Positions 12,995-19,394 of a stretch of DNA of 23,858 nucleotides are shown piece after piece. Numbering within the stretch: the first letter of the stretch is position 1; each line of letters opens with the position of its first letter. Under the pieces are notes generated by a model that was not told where the DNA came from, did not search any database, and saw only the letters and a list, made by a program, of their open reading frames with translations. The stretch comes from a virus, in IMG/VR virus record IMGVR_UViG_3300036398_002399, positions 1 to 23,858 of that record; one strand, 5' to 3'. The position numbers were made by a program, and so were the translations under genes.

Positions 12995-13261
12995 TCAAGG
13001 CGTGGCTTGACCAAAGTAAAAGTTAAGCAACAAATTTTTAGGATGCAGATTACTACTAAAACTTACGCTACCATCTTCATTTTCTGTCACAGATCCATTA
13101 TGAAGAATATGTCCTATTGCAAAATCATTCCTTAATAAGTGAAATTGAGACTGTTGATGAAACCAATTCCAATAATTATATTGAAAAGTATCTGAACCCA
13201 CTGTGAGAGTTATCATAACAGTAGATTCTAGTTTAGATAACAAATAATCGTGGAAAGTCAT
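12995..13261 (-). CDS. Unknown protein (88 aa)
   Basis: Aromatic and His-rich middle (YNYWNWFHQQSQFHLLRN) with beta-strand character on both sides. The start overlaps the upstream stop as ATGA. No recognised family. Confidence 0.6.
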   Translation of the reverse strand: MTFHDYLLSKLESTVMITLTVGSDTFQYNYWNWFHQQSQFHLLRNDFAIGHILHNGSVTENEDGSVSFSSNLHPKNLLLNFYFGQATP

Positions 13262-13383
13262 ACTGTAATCTCAATATGCCACTTATTACCGTGAAGTTCA
13301 GCAACAACCCCCATATTCAACTTAACAAGTTCAGAAACAATTTCAGCAAGTTTTTGAGTTTCGTTAAGATAAAGATAGATCAT
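13258..13383 (-). CDS. Small unknown protein (41 aa)
   Basis: The frame from ATG 13383 reads MIYLYLNETQKLAEIV and ends HIEITV, one helix followed by two strands. It fills the space between its neighbours exactly, overlapping both by 4 nt (ATGA), which is good evidence that it is real despite its size. Confidence 0.6.
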   Translation of the reverse strand: MIYLYLNETQKLAEIVSELVKLNMGVVAELHGNKWHIEITV

Positions 13384-13664
13384 TTGTAATACCTTTCACA
13401 ACGCTTAACAAAAGCAGGAAGCATTTTACGAAGATTGTGCGGGGCGTGACTCCAGATATTAATATCTTCAATCTCTGCTCGTCCAAGAGCAATCTTTAAG
13501 CCCATCTTCTTATTAAAAGTATCTTCCTTGCGACACTGAGCATAGCCTATACGAAAATCTCCCTTATTTCCAGATGGAACAGCAACAAGAACACCGCGAG
13601 GATTATTTTTCTTATCGCGGGTATAGGTAATAAGAGAATACTTAGGAAGATTAACGTCGTTCAT
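13380..13664 (-). CDS. Conserved phage-type unknown protein (94 aa)
   Basis: The pattern PRGVLVAVPSG, then IGYAQCRKEDTFNKKMGLKIALGRA, resembles a small conserved phage family with the motif Y-x-x-C-x-K-x-D-x-F-x-K-K-x-G. The role is unknown; the Lys/Arg content would suit nucleic-acid binding. GGAGAAAT precedes the ATG, and the promoter at 13704-13731 lies 40 nt upstream. Confidence 0.7.
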   Translation of the reverse strand: MNDVNLPKYSLITYTRDKKNNPRGVLVAVPSGNKGDFRIGYAQCRKEDTFNKKMGLKIALGRAEIEDINIWSHAPHNLRKMLPAFVKRCERYYK

Positions 13665-13703
13665 TTTTTATTTCTCCAATGAGTTATTAAAGCGTACAGC
13701 ACC

Positions 13704-13731
13704 AGTATATCCTGTTATCGTCTATAGTCAA
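13704..13731 (-). promoter_or_regulatory. Sigma-70 promoter
   Basis: On the minus strand TTGACT (13726-13731) and TATACT (13704-13709) are 16 nt apart. The spacer carries ACGAT, one base different from the CCGAT of the other promoters. It faces the gene starting at 13664 and lies in an 84-nt gap. Confidence 0.8.
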
Positions 13732-13748
13732 GAGCCGCCTTTAGTTTT

Positions 13749-13919
13749 TTACTTGACCCACTCATAAAAACCATGACTCATAGCCATTTCAATACTAGCG
13801 TCTGGATTTTTTTGTAAATACTTTAGAGCAAACAAAACAACTTCTGGCTCTAATCCATATGGTCTAGCATCTTTGAGAAAAGAATACACAATATCCAATT
13901 CTGTACTAATATCACTCAT
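13749..13919 (-). CDS. Small helical protein (56 aa)
   Basis: The ATG at 13919 lies in the end of the upstream gene (8-nt overlap). The protein is helical: LEPEVVLFALKYLQKNPDAS then MAMSHGFYEW. The pattern N-P-x-x-S followed by an A-x-x-x-x-x-x-EW end is common in small phage proteins of unknown role. Confidence 0.6.
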   Translation of the reverse strand: MSDISTELDIVYSFLKDARPYGLEPEVVLFALKYLQKNPDASIEMAMSHGFYEWVK

Positions 13920-14196
13920 TTACGGCCTGCTTTAAATCTCTAGCAAGAGTTTGTGACGCTTCTCTTACAGTAGGAAGCCAATAAATTCGATATACTTCAT
14001 CCCATGTTGGAAAATAATAATGGGGATCACCCTCATTTACACAAAGGCCGCTTTCTTCGTAAATATCATAAAAAGAGACTTTTCTGTTATCATAATCTTC
14101 CATACTATCATAACAGGCAAATACATTATAGGTTCCAAATGGAACATTTTTATCATAGATATAGGTCGCTACTTGTTCTGTCATACTTTTACTCAT
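13912..14196 (-). CDS. Conserved phage-type unknown protein (94 aa)
   Basis: The middle FYDIYEESGLCVNEGDP then FPTWDEVYRIYW resembles a conserved phage hypothetical family with the motif C-x-NEG-x-P. GAGGAAAT precedes the ATG. It overlaps the next gene start by 8 nt. Function unknown. Confidence 0.65.
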   Translation of the reverse strand: MSKSMTEQVATYIYDKNVPFGTYNVFACYDSMEDYDNRKVSFYDIYEESGLCVNEGDPHYYFPTWDEVYRIYWLPTVREASQTLARDLKQAVNE

Positions 14197-14369
14197 TTGA
14201 TTTCCTCACTATCAGACTTAATTTTATTGACCTTGATATCCATATATGAATGATCCAATGGAATACATGAATCATTATCATTCAAATAAATATTCACAGC
14301 CTCATGCCCACTATTAGCATCGACAAGGTATTTATATTCTACAGCAACAGTAATTTCGTATTGACCCAT
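14193..14369 (-). CDS. Small beta-alpha protein (58 aa)
   Basis: Start chosen at ATG 14369 (MGQYEITVAVEYKYLVDAN), with GGAG 6 nt upstream; a TTG four codons earlier overlaps that site. Two strands and an EA-containing helix (SGHEAVNIYLND) match the beta-alpha plan of many tiny phage proteins. Overlap with the next gene is ATGA. Confidence 0.6.
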   Translation of the reverse strand: MGQYEITVAVEYKYLVDANSGHEAVNIYLNDNDSCIPLDHSYMDIKVNKIKSDSEEIK

Positions 14370-14381
14370 TTTGTTCTCCAA

Positions 14382-14612
14382 CTAGATAATATCCGCTTCC
14401 ATAAAATCCATATCCAGATTTAGTTCGTCCCAATCTTCCTTCGTAACATTACCGATTACCAAATAGTTATCATCCTTAGAATAGTCTTGATGTTTATCAT
14501 ACTTGATATAAAAATCTTCAGACAAACTTGACTTCATCTGGTTAAGATCAGTAACGATCTCTTGAGCCTCTTTATGTCCGATAACATTACTAAAACACTG
14601 AATAAGACTCAT
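14382..14612 (-). CDS. Unknown acidic protein (76 aa)
   Basis: TTTGGAGAAC about 9 nt before ATG. Acidic, ending in DWDELNLDMDFMEADII. No motif recognised. ATGA overlap with the upstream gene. Confidence 0.6.
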   Translation of the reverse strand: MSLIQCFSNVIGHKEAQEIVTDLNQMKSSLSEDFYIKYDKHQDYSKDDNYLVIGNVTKEDWDELNLDMDFMEADII

Positions 14613-14779
14613 TGGTTGTTCTCCAAAGTGTTATTTAATTGTTCAACAAGATTTTGTACTTCGTTTTCAGTCCAAACATACTCATAGCCATTCTCGTTGC
14701 CGTGTTCAATATCTAGTTGATAACTTTCAAGAGCATCAAGAATTAGGCCAATTTCATGCTTATCAAGATTTATATTCAT
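14609..14779 (-). CDS. Small helical protein (56 aa)
   Basis: Start chosen at ATG 14779 (MNINLDKHEIGLILDAL), with TTGGGG 7 nt upstream; the open frame 12 codons further lacks a site. Two helices with acidic surface. It resembles the helix-start pattern of 17293-17478 (LTDKELELLASII), possibly the same small family. Confidence 0.6.
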   Translation of the reverse strand: MNINLDKHEIGLILDALESYQLDIEHGNENGYEYVWTENEVQNLVEQLNNTLENNQ

Positions 14780-15023
14780 TTTTTTCCCCAAGTTCTTCAC
14801 CAGTATGGTAATCAATAATTGGTTTATTACAACACTCCATCATTTTTTGTAATTGCCACCGTAGACTTTCAGCATCATCCGCGATAGGATATGCTGGCTG
14901 TTCGGATATATTAACAATATCCCCACTTTCATCACTATAAACTCTATGAATAGAGTAAATAATGTCAGTATCTCCAAGAGGAATTTTAGTTACAGTTTTT
15001 ACTACGCGATAATTCCAAGACAT
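14763..15023 (-). CDS. Conserved phage-type protein, MSWNYRVV start (86 aa)
   Basis: Begins MSWNYRVVKTV, then IYSIHRVYSDESGDIVN and a C-terminal helix LRWQLQKMMECCNKPIID. This is a small protein type I know from many phages and some bacteria, always uncharacterised. TTTGGAGAAT precedes the ATG. Confidence 0.75.
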   Translation of the reverse strand: MSWNYRVVKTVTKIPLGDTDIIYSIHRVYSDESGDIVNISEQPAYPIADDAESLRWQLQKMMECCNKPIIDYHTGEELGEKNEYKS

Positions 15024-15052
15024 TATTTATTCTCCAAATATTTATAGATAAA

Positions 15053-15259
15053 TTACCACTCATTATGACTATTGGCAAACTTTTGAGCGATTTTTGGGGG
15101 ATAGCCATGATTAGTTCCAAATTCAAAAACCAATACTTGACCAATCTTATTCTTTACAGTCCAGCATAGTGATTTGTTGGGAGAATGACAAAGTTTAACA
15201 TCTCCATTTTTCATAGATTTGATCATTTTTTTATTTGAGCAAGTTTGTACTTTAATCAT
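15053..15259 (-). CDS. Small unknown protein (68 aa)
   Basis: Start chosen at ATG 15259 (MIKVQTCSNKKMI), with TTTTGGAGAAT upstream; the frame continues six codons further 5' across that site. Lys-rich N-terminus, then a strand region (VLVFEFG) and a short helix. Three Cys residues are scattered. No family recognised. Confidence 0.6.
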   Translation of the reverse strand: MIKVQTCSNKKMIKSMKNGDVKLCHSPNKSLCWTVKNKIGQVLVFEFGTNHGYPPKIAQKFANSHNEW

Positions 15260-15452
15260 TGTTATTCTCCAAAACATCGTTAATAAAATCGGCTAACCCC
15301 TTTAGTTCTTCTCTGCTACAAGTATATCCCACACAAGTATCATTTCGATCATTATAAATACTAACGTGCATCCTGTTATAACTCCAATGATCCACCCTAA
15401 TATCAATCAGTTTATCTTTATCAAGATAATATTGAACTGCTTTATCGGTCAT
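15252..15452 (-). CDS. Unknown protein, EELKGLADFI paralogue family (66 aa)
   Basis: Its C-terminal REELKGLADFINDVLEN matches REELKGLADFIYTILDN of 16372-16590, so the two are paralogues. The N-terminal halves differ but both are beta-rich. Short overlap with the next start. Function unknown. Confidence 0.65.
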   Translation of the reverse strand: MTDKAVQYYLDKDKLIDIRVDHWSYNRMHVSIYNDRNDTCVGYTCSREELKGLADFINDVLENNND

Positions 15453-15539
15453 TTATTTATTTCCCCAACTATCAATGGTAACTGGCCCATTATCCCATCC
15501 AACTATAGGCTTCACATAATTCCACCCATTCTCTTTCAT
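15453..15539 (-). CDS. Tiny unknown protein (28 aa)
   Basis: The frame from ATG 15539 fits exactly between its neighbours: it starts in an ATGA overlap and its TAA is followed directly by the next ATG. It contains WNYVKPIVGWDNGPV. AGGG lies close upstream. Exact packing supports it, but its size leaves doubt. Confidence 0.45.
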   Translation of the reverse strand: MKENGWNYVKPIVGWDNGPVTIDSWGNK

Positions 15540-15685
15540 CCACCCTTATATGCAAAATGAGCCGCTCTACTAGATTTAAATCGTTCAATTAAATTAAACT
15601 CAAAAGTATCTAGGCGACGAATAATATCGTGACCATAAACCAGTTCGTTACCTTGTGGTTGACCGTATTTCTCTGTATATTTCAT
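15536..15685 (-). CDS. Small basic protein (49 aa)
   Basis: The frame from ATG 15685 overlaps the upstream stop (TAATG) and the next start (ATGA). It is basic and soluble (IIRRLDTFEFNLIERFKSSRAA). No family recognised. Confidence 0.55.
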   Translation of the reverse strand: MKYTEKYGQPQGNELVYGHDIIRRLDTFEFNLIERFKSSRAAHFAYKGG

Positions 15686-15849
15686 TATGGTTTCTCTATT
15701 AGTTTAATTATTGTTCCGTCCTTAAATCTTATCTCAATCCAATCTTTCCATGGACTATTAAAACCAGTGTCAGATACTCTATGTAAACTAATTATAGGAC
15801 AAGTTTTCTTGCCTAATCGTCCCATTAGATAATTAATCAGTTGATTCAT
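15685..15849 (-). CDS. Small basic protein (54 aa)
   Basis: GGAAG lies 6 nt before ATG 15849. Begins MNQLINYLMGRLGKK and ends with a strand pair (WIEIRFKDGTIIKLIEK). ATGA and TAATG overlaps with neighbours. Function unknown. Confidence 0.6.
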   Translation of the reverse strand: MNQLINYLMGRLGKKTCPIISLHRVSDTGFNSPWKDWIEIRFKDGTIIKLIEKP

Positions 15850-16082
15850 TCTACTTCCCAACTTTCAACTTCAAGATCATAATATCCATTACGATAATAG
15901 ACAGTATCACCATAAGGTTGTCTCTTGCCTTTAGCCAGTTTATTATCGGCCACGAACTTTGTTGCATCACCAAAGTCTGAGAATACTTGTACAATTTCCT
16001 TGTCTGGATGGGGCAAAAACTCTCCACCAATAACATCTTGAAAAACATTCTCTTTTGTACCAATAACAATATAAACTGTCAT
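15846..16082 (-). CDS. Unknown protein (78 aa)
   Basis: Begins with a hydrophobic strand (MTVYIVIGTKENVFQDV), then FSDFGDATKFVADNKLAKG and a Tyr-rich end. The pattern strand, 'A-x-x-F/Y' helix, strand is typical of tiny phage proteins. AGGATGG precedes the ATG. ATGA overlap with its neighbours. Confidence 0.6.
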   Translation of the reverse strand: MTVYIVIGTKENVFQDVIGGEFLPHPDKEIVQVFSDFGDATKFVADNKLAKGKRQPYGDTVYYRNGYYDLEVESWEVE

Positions 16083-16192
16083 CGTTCCATCCTTGAGAGG
16101 ATCGTCGCAAAAACAATAGACATAATTAGTCCCACAAGACTACCACCGAACCATGCTCCTAAAGTCCAGATAATTGCCTCTCTACTAATCAT
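16079..16192 (-). CDS. Micro membrane protein (37 aa)
   Basis: From ATG 16192 with GAAG upstream. Residues about 6-32 form one hydrophobic helix with glycines (LGAWFGGSLVGLIMSIVF), followed by a basic tail. ATGA overlap with the next gene. Function unknown. Confidence 0.6.
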   Translation of the reverse strand: MISREAIIWTLGAWFGGSLVGLIMSIVFATILSRMER

Positions 16193-16205
16193 TGTTATTC
16201 TTCAA

Positions 16206-16394
16206 TTATAAATATTTGTTTTCTTTAAGAAAGTTATATAAATTATCTAGTTTGTTCTTGTCTATTCTAACTTCATCTGGTTCACTAGTTCTATAACTAA
16301 AAATTCTAACTAAATAGGGATTATTCTTGAGAATAGGGTTGTGGTGAATTTCTATCAGATCATACTCTAGTTCAATTACTCTTATTTTTGTCAT
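16206..16394 (-). CDS. Unknown protein, HHNP paralogue family (62 aa)
   Basis: Residues about 12-35 (DLIEIHHNPILKN then VRIFSY) match 9023-9319 closely. This copy stops after the first helix (LDNLYNFLKE) and lacks the basic C-terminal half of the other. It overlaps the upstream gene by 23 nt, and the ribosome binding site is weak. Confidence 0.6.
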   Translation of the reverse strand: MTKIRVIELEYDLIEIHHNPILKNNPYLVRIFSYRTSEPDEVRIDKNKLDNLYNFLKENKYL

Positions 16395-16590
16395 TGTCTA
16401 GGATGGTATAAATAAAATCGGCCAACCCCTTTAGTTCCTCCCTAGTCATAGGAGGATTAACAACATTCTTTGTTGGCCCAAATATAAGTCCAAACTCATA
16501 ACTGGTTAAATTATCAGTAAACCCCCCAAACATATCCTGAATGATATGAAAGTTTAGATAGTCGCTAGAGTAGGTAAATTTTTTCATCAT
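16372..16590 (-). CDS. Unknown protein, EELKGLADFI paralogue family (72 aa)
   Basis: Ends with REELKGLADFIYTILDN, matching 15252-15452. The N-terminal half is beta-rich (YSSDYLNFHIIQDMFGGF). It starts with two Met codons in an ATGA overlap. Gene order, this family followed by an HHNP gene, repeats that at 9292-9319. Confidence 0.65.
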   Translation of the reverse strand: MMKKFTYSSDYLNFHIIQDMFGGFTDNLTSYEFGLIFGPTKNVVNPPMTREELKGLADFIYTILDNDKNKSN

Positions 16591-16754
16591 TTTGATTTGG
16601 TCAAATTTTTCAAAATACCCAAATACCTCTCAGCATCACTCTTAGTATCAAAGACCGTAACAATAGACGATCCACCGCTACTAGGAAGATGAATAGGTTG
16701 ACCATTTTTTGTGACCACAAACTTACCATCCTGCTGAACAATACCAAAAGTCAT
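16587..16754 (-). CDS. Small unknown protein (55 aa)
   Basis: AAAGGATG lies about 7 nt before ATG 16754. Reads MTFGIVQQDGKFVVTKNGQP, two strands, and ends with a helix (DAERYLGILKNL). ATGA overlap with the next gene supports it. Confidence 0.6.
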   Translation of the reverse strand: MTFGIVQQDGKFVVTKNGQPIHLPSSGGSSIVTVFDTKSDAERYLGILKNLTKSK

Positions 16755-16779
16755 ATCTTCATCCTTTTTATTCTAGAGA

Positions 16780-17052
16780 TTAATTAACCTTAATTTCCTT
16801 AACGTGAGTTTCAGGAACACCAAAACCATTCTTACAAGTAAATTTTAGAGTCACAGTATTGCCACTAACCTTGGTATCAAATTCATGGAATACTAGCGTA
16901 TCTGGATAATTGACCATATTTCGCACAATCTCTTTGGCTTTCAAAATCTTGTCAATATCATTAGCCAGTGCAATATTTGGATGAACACAAAAAGAACCAA
17001 CCGTTCCAAACAAAGCAATCGCTATAATGAAACTCTTAATCAACTTGGTCAC
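16780..17052 (-). CDS. Secreted or periplasmic protein (90 aa)
   Basis: A classical signal peptide is visible: basic MTKLIK, hydrophobic SFIIAIALFGTVGSF, and a likely signal peptidase site after ALA at about residue 30. The mature part is about 60 residues with a helix (KAKEIVRNMVNYPDTL) and beta strands (NTVTLKFTCKNGFG). The gene begins with GTG in a GTGA overlap, with AAGGAG upstream. Export during infection suggests action at the host envelope, but the role is unknown. Confidence 0.7.
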   Translation of the reverse strand: MTKLIKSFIIAIALFGTVGSFCVHPNIALANDIDKILKAKEIVRNMVNYPDTLVFHEFDTKVSGNTVTLKFTCKNGFGVPETHVKEIKVN

Positions 17053-17285
17053 TTAATATTCTCCTTGATATAAGATCTACTAGTCCTAAGATAGTTAACT
17101 ATTTCATTAGCCACATTACTCACACAACGATCATAATGATAATGGGCCACCATCATATTATAAATGGTTTGTTTTTCGTCATCATTTAATTTATCGAATT
17201 CTGATTCCCCATACTCTGCATCAATATAGTCGGCCACACTATGAGCATATTGATTAAAGTTATTAGGATTTGATTCTTTATTCAT
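17049..17285 (-). CDS. Unknown helical protein (78 aa)
   Basis: I choose ATG 17285; a GTG six codons upstream is also open and overlaps the previous stop. Helical, polar, with AHSVADYIDAEYGESEFD and a His/Tyr-rich middle (MMVAHYHYDRC). No known family. Confidence 0.6.
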   Translation of the reverse strand: MNKESNPNNFNQYAHSVADYIDAEYGESEFDKLNDDEKQTIYNMMVAHYHYDRCVSNVANEIVNYLRTSRSYIKENIK

Positions 17286-17292
17286 TTCTGGT

Positions 17293-17478
17293 TTATTTCC
17301 CACAAAAAGTTATTTGATTAGTGTTCTGGTGGGAATCAACCCCACAAATATGTCTTAAAACAATATGAGCATTATTGATTTCAAAACCCGGTTTATCTCT
17401 CTTTTGGTCAATATAATACTGAATGATAGAGGCTAAAAGTTCTAGTTCCTTGTCGGTTAATAGAATCTGTTTATACAT
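17293..17478 (-). CDS. Small helical protein (61 aa)
   Basis: I prefer ATG 17478 (MYKQILLTDKELELLASII), with GGGAAAA upstream. A GTG at 17517 is open but would lie at the predicted transcript start of the promoter at 17525-17553. The helix pattern resembles 14609-14779. Function unknown. Confidence 0.6.
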   Translation of the reverse strand: MYKQILLTDKELELLASIIQYYIDQKRDKPGFEINNAHIVLRHICGVDSHQNTNQITFCGK

Positions 17479-17524
17479 ATTTTCCCGATCAAAACTAACA
17501 TTTCCTAACCTAACCACTACTACT

Positions 17525-17553
17525 AGTATACATCAAGACCATAAGGCTGTCAA
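17525..17553 (-). promoter_or_regulatory. Sigma-70 promoter
   Basis: On the minus strand TTGACA (17548-17553) and TATACT (17525-17530) are 17 nt apart. It drives the gene run starting at 17478. Upstream, at 17576-17589, is TTAAAGACCAC, also found just upstream of the promoter of RNA copy B. Confidence 0.8.
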
Positions 17554-17656
17554 TAGGGTTTATCGGTCAATTCCCATTGTGGTCTTTAATCATTTTTTAC
17601 CACCGGCAATCTCAATAAGTAAAAATTGCTCGATTTTAATGGCAAATAGATGCTAT

Positions 17657-17671
17657 TAGGTTTATAACCTA
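17657..17671. other. Perfect 6-bp palindrome at a gene end
   Basis: TAGGTT and AACCTA flank a 3-nt centre, overlapping the stop codon at 17669-17671. No T run follows, so it is not a classical terminator. It could be a protein-binding site or a weak RNA hairpin. The gap 17554-17656 otherwise holds only the upstream promoter element. Confidence 0.3.
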
Positions 17672-17851
17672 GCGATTGGAGTTGATCTGGGATTTTTGAA
17701 TGGTAAAAGTGGGGGTATTTTGGGTGGTCATAAGATAATTTAGGAGAAAAAATCGTGTAGAAACCATACAGAATATAGTAACTAGACCCACAAAAACCAG
17801 TTGCTTGATAAAAGGGATATGAAATTCTTCTTTTTTAGACACACGACCCAT
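17669..17851 (-). CDS. Small single-span membrane protein (60 aa)
   Basis: AAGGAG sits 8 nt before ATG. The charged N-terminus (MGRVSKKEEF) precedes one hydrophobic helix (about residues 13-38, QLVFVGLVTIFCMVS and onward); the polar tail follows. It is the last of three consecutive small membrane genes (18127-17669). Function unknown. Confidence 0.7.
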   Translation of the reverse strand: MGRVSKKEEFHIPFIKQLVFVGLVTIFCMVSTRFFLLNYLMTTQNTPTFTIQKSQINSNR

Positions 17852-17964
17852 TATTCGTCTCCTTTATAAATTTGATAAGTTAATACCTTGACTAAAACAT
17901 AGAATGTAATGGTGCAGAAGAATATGATGATATGGCCATATTCTACCAGGGGATTATTATCCAT
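17851..17964 (-). CDS. Micro membrane protein (37 aa)
   Basis: GAGGAAAT lies about 8 nt before ATG 17964. A single hydrophobic segment (IIIFFCTITFYVLVKV) lies between a polar start (MDNNPLVEYG) and a short charged tail. The stop overlaps the next ATG (TAATG). Confidence 0.65.
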   Translation of the reverse strand: MDNNPLVEYGHIIIFFCTITFYVLVKVLTYQIYKGDE

Positions 17965-18127
17965 TAAATTTCCTCAAAACTTTCCATAAGATTGCAGAAC
18001 ATATTACTATTCCTATGACTGATACTATTAGTCTGGTTGTGTCATCATGTATGAATGTTGGACATAGGGGTCTTTTAACTATTGTGAGAGTTTGACCAAA
18101 TAAATAGGTTATTGGTATTAATTCCAT
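17957..18127 (-). CDS. Small membrane protein (56 aa)
   Basis: The ATG (18125-18127) lies within the end of the 2OG oxygenase gene. Residues about 33-50 form a hydrophobic helix (LIVSVIGIVICSAILW), followed by a basic tail (KVLRKFNG). It overlaps both neighbours. The ribosome binding site is weak. Confidence 0.55.
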   Translation of the reverse strand: MELIPITYLFGQTLTIVKRPLCPTFIHDDTTRLIVSVIGIVICSAILWKVLRKFNG

Positions 18128-18699
18128 GATATACATTTTAGGGCCCTATTCTTATCAAAGGTCCAAAAACTAGCCAAGGTGTATCTGGTATTATTTTCTA
18201 TCTGAGTAACCCCGTGTCTATGATTACAATCTCCCAAATGAACGGCCAATGTTCCGGCCTTGGGTTTAATAGAAAAATTATGATTTGGGTAATATGTATG
18301 GCCGCCCCCATAATTATCATTCAAATATATTACACACCCAAAACTCCTATGACCATGAATAACATCTTGACCGGGAGTATCAGACATATTATCACAATGG
18401 GGATTTTGTGACATACCAGAATACCACCTAACCAAATCTATAGTATCTGGGTATGGAATATTTGTAGTATTATAATTAGCAACTATAGTGTCTTGAATTC
18501 TTAAACCAATATTTTTAACAGTATCAAATATATCGGGATCTTTTATCTCTGCTAAACCAATTACTCTATTATCCCAAAAACTATTAGGAATATGCCTCCA
18601 TTCGTTCATGGTGGTAACATATTCCATCAAAGATGATATCTCACTACTGGATAAAAAATTATCAAAAGTTTTAGCTAAAAACTGGTCATTCTTATCCAT
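18118..18699 (-). CDS. 2-oxoglutarate/Fe(II) oxygenase, prolyl-hydroxylase-like
   Basis: This 193-residue protein fits the double-stranded beta-helix oxygenase fold. The iron ligands are H101 and D103 (PHCDN) and H162 (HRHGV), and R172 (TRYTLASFW) is placed to bind 2-oxoglutarate. The run GGGHTYYP followed by KPKAGTLAVH is typical of the prolyl-4-hydroxylase/PKHD branch. Such phage enzymes hydroxylate proteins or possibly nucleic acids; the substrate is unknown. The ribosome binding site is weak. Its 3' end overlaps the next small membrane gene. Confidence 0.85.
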   Translation of the reverse strand: MDKNDQFLAKTFDNFLSSSEISSLMEYVTTMNEWRHIPNSFWDNRVIGLAEIKDPDIFDTVKNIGLRIQDTIVANYNTTNIPYPDTIDLVRWYSGMSQNPHCDNMSDTPGQDVIHGHRSFGCVIYLNDNYGGGHTYYPNHNFSIKPKAGTLAVHLGDCNHRHGVTQIENNTRYTLASFWTFDKNRALKCISWN

Positions 18700-18707
18700 A
18701 TCTATCT

Positions 18708-18842
18708 TTATCTTTTCCCGGGCGTATTTCTTTCAACAAAAGAGGGATTTACTTTTGATGTTTGATATACTATAAAAACTATTAGTGGAAAAATACCACC
18801 TATCATTGTTCCTAGAGTTAGGCCCCACACAAAAGGACTCAT
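18708..18842 (-). CDS. Micro membrane protein (44 aa)
   Basis: AGGAG lies 7 nt before ATG 18842. Residues about 4-27 form one hydrophobic helix (VWGLTLGTMIGGIFPLIVFI), with a basic C-terminus (ERNTPGKR). ATGA overlap with the upstream Lys/Cys-rich gene. Confidence 0.65.
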   Translation of the reverse strand: MSPFVWGLTLGTMIGGIFPLIVFIVYQTSKVNPSFVERNTPGKR

Positions 18843-19087
18843 GACTTTCTCCTATAAAATTCTGTAGTCTCATCATTATCCTTTTGAGCAAATAGCCAAT
18901 CATATAATTTTTGGCATAGGGACTTATTTGTTTCTGTAGGAAAATTAGTTTCAACAGATTCTTCTACCACATTCTTTAGAGAACAAGCAGAAGCCTTAGT
19001 AGACTTACCACAAGATTTCTTGCACGACTTCTTGCATGTTGTTTTCTTAGCGGGGGTTGCATTTGTTTTCTTGATTTTCTTAGCCAT
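18839..19087 (-). CDS. Lys/Cys-rich unknown protein (82 aa)
   Basis: Start chosen at ATG 19087 (MAKKIKKTNATPAKK), with AGAAGG about 8 nt upstream; a further upstream start would run through the repeat motif. Residues 16-36 alternate Lys and Cys (TTCKKSCKKSCGKS), a low-complexity basic cysteine repeat that could bind DNA or metal. The acidic C-terminal half ends in a helix (LCQKLYDWLF). I know no family for it. Confidence 0.65.
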   Translation of the reverse strand: MAKKIKKTNATPAKKTTCKKSCKKSCGKSTKASACSLKNVVEESVETNFPTETNKSLCQKLYDWLFAQKDNDETTEFYRRKS

Positions 19088-19330
19088 GAATAATCCTTCT
19101 ATAAAAATGACTGACTGTGGGCATCTGGGCAAATAGGAATATTTAGGTGATACAGACGAGCCCTTTAACTTAATATATAGTATGACTCAGAATATTTCTT
19201 GGCCAGATAATAATTTTTATGAGTATACGAATCCAACTGACTACTAATGTTTGGTGACTATGAGATATATAAAAAATGACTGACTGTAACCATAAAAACC
19301 AACCCGATTAAATTAGGTGGAACAATTCAA
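19088..19330. other. Non-coding gap with repeated motifs
   Basis: No convincing gene on either strand. The gap holds TGACTGACTG at 19108-19117 and 19277-19286, CTGACTA at 19237-19243, and (minus strand) TATCACCTAA near 19150, which recurs near 20320. Several TATA-like boxes occur but none has a good -35 partner. It may contain promoter or operator elements for the Lys/Cys-rich gene. Confidence 0.5.
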
Positions 19331-19362
19331 TAAAAAAATACTCCCCAAGTTTATTCGGGGAG
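19331..19362 (-). terminator. Intrinsic terminator
   Basis: On the minus strand CTCCCC pairs with GGGGAG around a 10-nt loop (stem 19341-19346 with 19357-19362), and a run of seven T follows (19332-19338). It sits 33 nt after the stop of the gene at 19395 and ends the unit that begins near 20114. Confidence 0.9.
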
Positions 19363-19394
19363 CATTAAAATTGAATAATAATATACACTGAGTT

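Noticed and set aside
18733-18954. Minus-strand open frame across two genes
   Set aside because: Lies in another frame of the Lys/Cys-rich gene and the 44-residue membrane gene, both of which have good ribosome binding sites.
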